A DNA stretch of 64,000 nt, taken from contig JAEXGM010000004.1 of assembly GCA_023450835.1 (NCBI GenBank), positions 11,341 through 75,340 on the forward strand, read 5' to 3'. This DNA comes from Bacillota bacterium. Lineage in GTDB: Bacteria > Bacillota > Clostridia > Lachnospirales > Lachnospiraceae. Position 1 is the first letter of the stretch. Every line of letters begins with the position of its first letter. Shown in pieces: positions 59,142-64,000 of this stretch. Under the pieces are notes generated by a model. The model worked only from the letters and a program-made list of their open reading frames with translations, was not told the origin of the DNA and searched no databases. The translations under genes were made by a program, and so were the position numbers.

Positions 59142-60080
59142 ATGAAAAAGATAATATTTGGATGTGGAAAGTTTGTAATTATTGTAGTCTTGATTATGTT
59201 ATTTCTGTTGCTATGTTTGGCAGTTTACCATCATCTGAAATTGAAAAAGGAAAGAAAAGACATTATCCCAAATGGAGATATGATTGATGTCAATGGAAGA
59301 AAAATACATGTATATATCCAAGGAAATCATCAGTTAAAATTAGTTTTTCTGGCAGGCTCTGCATCAGTTGCACCTGTATATGATTTCAAATCGGTATACA
59401 GCAAACTGTATGATCAATATAAAATAATAGTTGTTGAAAAAAGTGGTTATGGATATTCAGATGTGGCTAACGTTGTTAGAGATGTTGCATCTATAGTTGA
59501 GGAAGAAAGAAGTGCACTTTGCGGTGCGGGAGAAAATGGACCATATATACTTGTTCCTCATTCTATGGGGGGATTGGAAACGATTTATTGGGCTCAGCAT
59601 TATCCAGATGAGGTGCTGGGAATTATAGGACTTGATATGGCAGTACCAGAAGTATATGAAAAAATGAATATAAATGTATCCTTAAGGATGATGAAATTAT
59701 TAAAGGTTGTATGTTTTTTAGGAATACAACGTATTCCAGGTATATATCCACTGAATACAGAAGAACTTAACGAAAATGAAAAGAAGCAGCAAAAGTTACT
59801 TCTATACAGCTATAATATGAATGATAATTTTCGCGGTGAGTCTGAGAAAGTGAGAGAAAATGCTGAAACAGTGAAACATGGAGGAAATATTCATATTCCA
59901 CTTTTGATGTTTATGTCTAATGGTTCAGAAATAGGAGATTTCTGGATACCCAGTGAACAAAAGTTTGCGAAAGAAAATCATGGCGAGACGATACAGTTTA
60001 AATGTGGACATTATTTACATCATTATGATTCAGAAACAATAGCTGAAGAAATAAAAAAGTTTTTGATTAAATTTCACTGA
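59142..60080 (+). CDS. Membrane-anchored alpha/beta hydrolase
   Basis: 312 residues. An N-terminal helix (FVIIVVLIMLFLLLCLAVY) anchors an alpha/beta hydrolase domain: LVFLAGSASVAPVYDF (oxyanion region), VEKSGYGYSD, the nucleophile elbow VPHSMGGLE with Ser, and the C-terminal His in CGHYLHHYDSE. GAAGGAGG precedes the ATG. Regulation by the divergent MarR protein suggests a role in dealing with a toxic or foreign ester or lactone. The substrate is unknown. Confidence 0.87.
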   Translation: MKKIIFGCGKFVIIVVLIMLFLLLCLAVYHHLKLKKERKDIIPNGDMIDVNGRKIHVYIQGNHQLKLVFLAGSASVAPVYDFKSVYSKLYDQYKIIVVEKSGYGYSDVANVVRDVASIVEEERSALCGAGENGPYILVPHSMGGLETIYWAQHYPDEVLGIIGLDMAVPEVYEKMNINVSLRMMKLLKVVCFLGIQRIPGIYPLNTEELNENEKKQQKLLLYSYNMNDNFRGESEKVRENAETVKHGGNIHIPLLMFMSNGSEIGDFWIPSEQKFAKENHGETIQFKCGHYLHHYDSETIAEEIKKFLIKFH

Positions 60081-60486
60081 TATTTATAATGCATTCATAT
60101 TAGTGACAATTCTATGAGATTAACTTCTGGTTAATAGAAAGTACTAATATTAAATAAGTGCTCAACTGTGTAAAAGATTACAATTTTTCGTCAAGGCCCA
60201 GCCAGGTTCAAGTGTTATCATTTTTAACCGTTCAAGGCACGTGGAGTCCATAGTACTGTTGCAGGAGAAAGACAGCTGAAAAGTAGTTGCAGTGTAGTAT
60301 AATTGAATGGATGTTTAAGATGAGGTGTGAGAGCAATAACTTTCACATCTTTTTTATAGAAAAATTTATGGAACTAACAATATCTTTAGATAAAGGTATG
60401 GCTGATATACTTTTTATTTCGATTAGAAAAACGTGAGTGAAATTAAGGATTTTTAAAATGAAGTAATAAATGAAGTAAAAAAGGTG
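60081..60486. other. Non-coding gap between hydrolase and MerR genes
   Basis: It holds repeat G copy 2 (60191-60246, related to 55038-55093) and a hairpin with TGTGA / TCACA arms followed by TTTTTT (about 60321-60357), probably a terminator. There are no coding frames. Confidence 0.55.
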
Positions 60487-60517
60487 TTGACCCTAACACC
60501 ATGTCATAGTGTAATAT
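60487..60517 (+). promoter_or_regulatory. MerR-type promoter with 19-base spacer
   Basis: TTGACC (60487-60492), 19 bases, TAATAT (60512-60517). An over-long 19-base spacer is the trait of MerR-controlled promoters, where the regulator twists DNA to realign the boxes. GGTGTT / AACACC (60483-60500) forms a dyad over the -35. It lies 92 bases before the MerR gene, so autoregulation is likely. Confidence 0.7.
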
Positions 60518-60608
60518 AAAAACAGAGTTTGAAGATATCATTAAAATTCATAGCCGGCAGAGTATTAAGCGGTATTGACAGCTCTAAAACATATATGGAG
60601 GTATAGCC

Positions 60609-61502
60609 ATGAGAACAGTAAAACAAGTTTCTGATCTGACAGGGATAAGCGTACGCATGCTGCATTATTATGACGAAATAGGATTGTTAAAACCTAGTGC
60701 AGTTACAGAGTCAGGTTACAGACTTTATGATGATGAAGCACTAATAACACTTCAGCAAGTTCTGTTTTTTAAAGAGCTTGATATACCGCTAAAGGAAGTG
60801 AAAAGAATCATGGATAGTCCCCGATTTAATAAAATGCAAGCTTTAGAAAATCAAAAACAGTTGCTTATTATTAAACGCAATCGATTGAATGATTTAGTTG
60901 AACTTATAAATGAAACATTAAAAGGAGAAAACACTATGAGTTTTAAAGAATTTGATATGAGTGAATACTTTAATAAATTAGAAGAGTTAAAAAAAGGAAA
61001 TGAGGAGCATATAATAAAAAGTTGGGGCAGTATAGAAGCTTATGATAAATTTATAGAAAATTCCAAAGCCAAGGAATCTGAACTGGTCCAATTGGCTATA
61101 GAGCAATATGGAAATATGGATAAATTTATTGAAGCTACAAAAAGTAATTTTACTGTTGATAAAGATAATATTGGATATGTGAGTGCTATAAAAAAGGAAG
61201 ATTTAGGTTATTATGTTGATAAGGAGTATAGATTATATGAAAAGCTTACAGCCGACCTGACTAAAGATCCCTCTTCAATTGAGATACAGCAAATTGTTTT
61301 AGAAATTGTAAGTCTCACTGATGAAAAATTTAAGTTTCTAAAAATAGATAAAAAGGATAGGGGAGAAAACTATTGGTTTTTTTTTGCTGATACTCATTTA
61401 TCAGACCCAGTGTCAATAAAAGTGATGGATGAGAAATATGGTAAGGGAGCATGTATATTTATAGGAAAGGCATTCAAGCTTTATGCTGAAAATAATAAGT
61501 GA
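60609..61502 (+). CDS. MerR-family regulator with TipAS effector domain
   Basis: 297 residues. The N-terminal MerR helix-turn-helix is MRTVKQVSDLTGISVRMLHYYDEIGLLKPS with SGYRLYDDEALITLQQVLFFKEL. A dimer helix follows to about residue 105. The C-terminal helical domain (FDMSEYFNKLEELKKG...FIGKAFKLYAENN) resembles TipAS, which binds thiopeptide-like and other antibiotics. An ATG at residue about 110 (GENTMSFKEF) could give a free TipAS domain, as in tipA. GGAGG precedes the ATG. No exporter gene follows directly. Confidence 0.9.
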   Translation: MRTVKQVSDLTGISVRMLHYYDEIGLLKPSAVTESGYRLYDDEALITLQQVLFFKELDIPLKEVKRIMDSPRFNKMQALENQKQLLIIKRNRLNDLVELINETLKGENTMSFKEFDMSEYFNKLEELKKGNEEHIIKSWGSIEAYDKFIENSKAKESELVQLAIEQYGNMDKFIEATKSNFTVDKDNIGYVSAIKKEDLGYYVDKEYRLYEKLTADLTKDPSSIEIQQIVLEIVSLTDEKFKFLKIDKKDRGENYWFFFADTHLSDPVSIKVMDEKYGKGACIFIGKAFKLYAENNK

Positions 61503-61646
61503 TGAAATAAACCATCAAAAACGATTGTCATTGATTTTGTAATAGGTGCAACATAGTGCCCGAAAAAAATGAACTAAAAGGATTAAATTTTCAAAAGGAC
61601 ATCAGGCTTAACAGGCATCTATTTTGTCTCCTATTAAGGGCACATT

Positions 61647-61821
61647 ACTTTACCAATTGCAAAAAAATTTATACCAATCGAAAAAATACTTTACCAACTT
61701 TGAAAAATTTCAGTTTTAGACAAAAGCTAAAATAATAAATTTTATTTACCAATTTCAAAGTTGGTAAAATAAAAAATGACAAGAGCTATAAACCGTATAA
61801 ATACAACATCCTTGTTCTATA
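61647..61821 (+). repeat. Repeat family F, copy 2 (175 bp)
   Basis: Direct repeat of 54222-54395, same orientation, with the same internal TTTACCAACTTTGAAA / TTTCAAAGTTGGTAAA inverted repeats. It ends at CCTTGTTCTATA and joins a damaged piece of tsf 3' end immediately after. Confidence 0.88.
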
Positions 61822-61895
61822 GTTCGCAAAGCAAATGGGTCAGTAATCAAAGTCTTGAGGCAACTTCTTCGAGAGAAGATTGCAAAGCAGATGGG
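61822..61895 (+). pseudogene. Two decayed copies of the tsf 3' end
   Basis: TTCGCAAAGCAAATGGG (near 61824) and AGATTGCAAAGCAGATGGG followed by TAACTAA (61875-61895) both resemble the last codons of tsf (GTTGCAAAACAAATGGGAAACTAA). The similarity of the second copy runs on through the intergenic bases into a terminator of the same type. No reading frame for EF-Ts remains. Confidence 0.75.
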
Positions 61896-61925
61896 TAACT
61901 AATTATATAATTTAAAATGGTATTT

Positions 61926-61958
61926 AACCGCCGGGAATGTAGTGTTTCCGGCGGTTTT
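61926..61958 (+). terminator. tsf-like terminator, insertion site of group II intron 2
   Basis: AACCGCCGG / CCGGCGGTT with TTTTT, related to the real tsf terminator at 53658. Intron 2 starts about four bases after the U-tract. Confidence 0.88.
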
Positions 61959-61962
61959 TGTA

Positions 61963-63851
61963 GTGCGCCTGGCGGCGCACGTTTCTAGGATGAAAGTTCC
62001 TAATCCGCCTTAGTAGTGGGAAGGATATAGCCAAGACCAAGGGTGTCCATCGTGAGGTGGAATCTGAAGGAAGGTGGAGGCAAATCTCTGGTCTGACGAA
62101 CAGAAATCACATCAGGCTATAGCTGAGGATAAGGTTGCTATACAAACTAAAGTCCAATAACTACTCGGAATTAACTATAGTAAATGTGGCAGATATATGG
62201 AGAGAAAGAAACGTGTGGTACCCAGGGAGGTCTCGTCAGCAAGTGAAAACAGAGTATGAAACTTGTAGTAACAACGAATGATGAGAAGTCAGCAGAAGCC
62301 ATAGTAAACCGATGGTTGCAAACATCGGCGAAGGGCTGAACTTTAGGAGATACAAGCAATGAATGTAACTGAATGTAGACTTAAGAACAGACAACTTCAT
62401 ATGGAAGACTATCAGCAAATGGTATCTGCGGAACAGAAAGAGTATGCAGAAGTGTTCGACTACGGGAAGATTACTGAAAAGAGCGGTATCATCACAGACT
62501 ATTGGACGAACAATCTATTGGACTTGATTCTACGCAAAGACAACCTCAATAAGGCTTATAAAAGAGTGAAATCAAACAAGGGTAAAGGTGGAATCGATGG
62601 TATGCAGGTAGATGAACTTCTGCCCTTCCTAAGAGAAAATCAAGAGACTTTAATCCAAGAGATAAGGGCTGGTAAATATAAGCCAAACCCAGTTCGTAGG
62701 GTAGAAATACCTAAAGAAACAAAAGGCGAGTTTCGAAAACTTGGTGTTCCAACTGTAGTTGACAGGGTTATTCAACAGGCAATCACACAGGAACTAACAC
62801 CAATCTATGAGGAACAATTCTCAGAAAACAGTTTTGGCTTTCGACCAAAAAGAGGGGCACACGATGCCCTTAAACAATGCCAAAAGAACGTAAATGATGG
62901 CTATGTATATGTGGTGGACATGGACTTGGAAAAGTTCTTTGATACCGTATGCCAGAGTAAGCTGATTGAGGTGTTAGGAAGAACCATAAAAGATGGCAGA
63001 TTGATTTCTTTAATACACAAATATCTCAATGCGGGAGTCATTACAAAAGGGATATTTGAAAAATCAGAAGTAGGAATGCCACAAGGTGGACCACTTAGTC
63101 CACTGCTCAGCAACGTAATGCTCAATGAGTTAGATAAGGAACTTGAGAGTAGAGGCCACAGATTCGTCCGATATGCAGATGACTGTATGATTTTTTGCAA
63201 GAGCAAGAAAAGTGCAGAGAGAACCTTAGAAAACATACTCCCATTTATGAAAGGAAAACTATTTCTAAAAGTAAATAGGAAGAAAACAAAAGTTGCTCAT
63301 ATCAGTAAGGTCAAGTATCTTGGGTATAGTTTCTATCGATACAAAGGTAAATGTAGACTTAGAGTCCATCCTAAATCAGTTTCCAAGATGAAGGATAAAA
63401 TCAGAGAGCTAACGGGTAGAAGTAATGGAATGAGCAATGCGGTAAGAGAAGAAAAATATCAACAGTATGTGCGAGGTTGGGTGGAATATTTCCGACTTGC
63501 AGATATGAAAAATCTTCTCAAAGTCACAGATGAATGGGCAAGACGAAGAATTAGAATGGTTTACTGGAAACAATGGAAGAAAATCAGAACCAGATACCGA
63601 ATGCTGAAAGCATTGGGAATGGAACAATGGAAAGCATTAGAACTCGCGTGGAGTAGAAAAGGTTATTGGCGTATGGCACAAGTGCTTAACCAAGTCTTTT
63701 CAAATAAAATAATAGCCAAGTTGGGATACACTTCCCTACTTGACTATTATCTAATAGTTTATGAAAACTAAAGAACCGCCGTATACGGAACCGTACGTAC
63801 GGTGGTGTGGGAGGACGGTAAATAAAATAATTATTTACCTCCTACCCGATT
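61963..63851 (+). mobile_element. Group II intron 2 (class C-like), complete
   Basis: It begins GTGCGCC (61963) paired with GGCGCAC. Domain I shares AAGGGTGTCCATCGTGAGGT and GGTCTGACGAACAGAAATCACAT with intron 1. After the reverse transcriptase gene, domain V is ACCGCCGTATACGG / CCGTACGTACGGTGGT (about 63774-63806), and domain VI ends CCTACCCGATT (63851). It is a different intron from copy 1 (the proteins differ clearly) but with the same target rule, directly behind a terminator. Confidence 0.87.
62359..63771 (+). CDS. Group II intron reverse transcriptase/maturase 2
   Basis: 470 residues. RT motifs: NKGKGGIDGM, LGVPTVVDRVIQQAI, FGFRPKRGAHDA, DLEKFFDTVCQ, GMPQGGPLSPLLSN and the catalytic FVRYADDC; thumb/X region VKYLGYSFYRY and RGWVEYFRLADM. 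It has about 40 more N-terminal residues than copy 1 and also no endonuclease domain. GGAGATACAAGCA precedes the ATG. Confidence 0.95.
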   Translation: MNVTECRLKNRQLHMEDYQQMVSAEQKEYAEVFDYGKITEKSGIITDYWTNNLLDLILRKDNLNKAYKRVKSNKGKGGIDGMQVDELLPFLRENQETLIQEIRAGKYKPNPVRRVEIPKETKGEFRKLGVPTVVDRVIQQAITQELTPIYEEQFSENSFGFRPKRGAHDALKQCQKNVNDGYVYVVDMDLEKFFDTVCQSKLIEVLGRTIKDGRLISLIHKYLNAGVITKGIFEKSEVGMPQGGPLSPLLSNVMLNELDKELESRGHRFVRYADDCMIFCKSKKSAERTLENILPFMKGKLFLKVNRKKTKVAHISKVKYLGYSFYRYKGKCRLRVHPKSVSKMKDKIRELTGRSNGMSNAVREEKYQQYVRGWVEYFRLADMKNLLKVTDEWARRRIRMVYWKQWKKIRTRYRMLKALGMEQWKALELAWSRKGYWRMAQVLNQVFSNKIIAKLGYTSLLDYYLIVYEN

Positions 63852-63885
63852 GGATGAAAAAGCTTGAAGAAATGGAGAGGAAAGT

Positions 63886-64000
63886 ATGAGCCAGGAAATT
63901 GTTCTAAAGAACGTAAGCAAAGCTTATGGAAATAAAAAGGCCGTTGACGGGGTCAATCTGAATATCAGTGAGGGTATGTTTGGCCTCTTGGGAAGAAACG
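63886..64000 (+). CDS. ABC transporter ATP-binding protein, N-terminal fragment (continues past window)
   Basis: 38 residues are visible: MSQEIVLKNVSKAYGNKKAV, then DGVNLNISEGMFGLLGRN, the start of an ABC ATPase up to the beginning of Walker A (GLLGRNG expected). GGAGAGG precedes the ATG. The gene is cut by the window edge. It lies right after intron 2, so its original promoter may have been separated from it by the insertion. Confidence 0.85.
   Translation, partial: MSQEIVLKNVSKAYGNKKAVDGVNLNISEGMFGLLGRN

Noticed and set aside
54222..61821. CRISPR array or phage att from the repeated segments
   Set aside because: There are only two long copies 7 kb apart, with no regular spacers and no cas genes, and no integrase or phage genes are present.
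57044..63771. Reverse transcriptases as part of a diversity-generating retroelement, retron or Abi system
   Set aside because: Both carry group II maturase regions and sit inside recognisable intron RNA with domain V and VI hairpins. No template/variable repeats or msr/msd RNA are seen.
1..64000. tRNA or rRNA genes
   Set aside because: I saw no cloverleaf-like sequence with a TPsiC consensus and no rRNA-like blocks on either strand, though this was by eye only.

Overview
The window looks like a chromosomal segment of a spore-forming, AT-rich, low-GC Gram-positive anaerobe, most likely Lachnospiraceae (Clostridium cluster XIVa, Anaerocolumna / C. phytofermentans-like). The basis is an alpha/beta-type spore protein behind a sigma-G-like promoter, YlbJ, a Pta-AckA pair, an Agr-type cyclic-peptide quorum system, an oxygen-independent sulfite reductase, strong AGGAGG ribosome binding sites and class C-like group II introns. 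This is inference from gene content; there is no rRNA here to confirm it.

Layout. 1-2840: end of a family 2 glycosyltransferase and a large DUF2298 membrane protein. 3155-9835: spore protein, then rsmD-coaD-coiled-coil gene, ylbJ, pepF and tmcAL. 10080-13304: LytTR regulator, GHKL kinase, AgrB and an unlisted 48-residue AgrD, with matching direct-repeat boxes in front of the agrB and agrD promoters. 13626-16806: pta, ackA, DUF177 (ylbN) and rpmF. The order rsmD-coaD-ylbJ-tmcAL-ylbN-rpmF is the Bacillus ylb cluster with insertions. 16940-19265: a TIR/deoxyribosyltransferase-like protein, a small hydrophilic protein and a YprB-type exonuclease.

19772-31501 looks like a sulfur region. It has a radical SAM protein with CX8CX2C spacing, a flavin-binding protein, a GNAT protein, a sulfonate/taurine-type ABC transporter, a two-component system and an orphan receiver. 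These are followed by a compact operon of sulfur carrier 1, siroheme/4Fe-4S sulfite reductase, TusA-like protein, thioredoxin, sulfur carrier 2, E1-like activating enzyme and JAMM protease. Both carriers have residues after the GG terminus, so a JAMM protease is the partner expected to trim them. I read this as sulfite reduction coupled to protein-thiocarboxylate formation (HcyS/QbsE/CysO logic).

31706-50093 is mostly housekeeping: a phosphodiesterase, LysR regulator, CmpB-cardiolipin synthase fusion, beta-mannosidase, ruvAB, ZapA-like protein, U32 peptidase, FtsW/RodA-PBP pair and a NUDIX hydrolase. 50622-53635: DUF4349 lipoprotein, rpsB and tsf. 53636-63851 is an AT-rich accessory region: flavin reductase-like protein, small membrane protein, unknown protein, two group II introns each placed just after a terminator, a MarR/hydrolase pair and a MerR-TipAS regulator. 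It is bounded by intact tsf on one side and a decayed duplicate of the tsf 3' end on the other, and it holds a 174-bp direct repeat. An ABC transporter gene begins at the right edge.

The intergenic regions hold several families of palindromic repeats (called A to G below). In three of them the stems differ between copies but the changes are compensated on the other arm, so the ability to fold has been maintained. Together with the sulfur-relay operon, these are the most interesting observations in the window.
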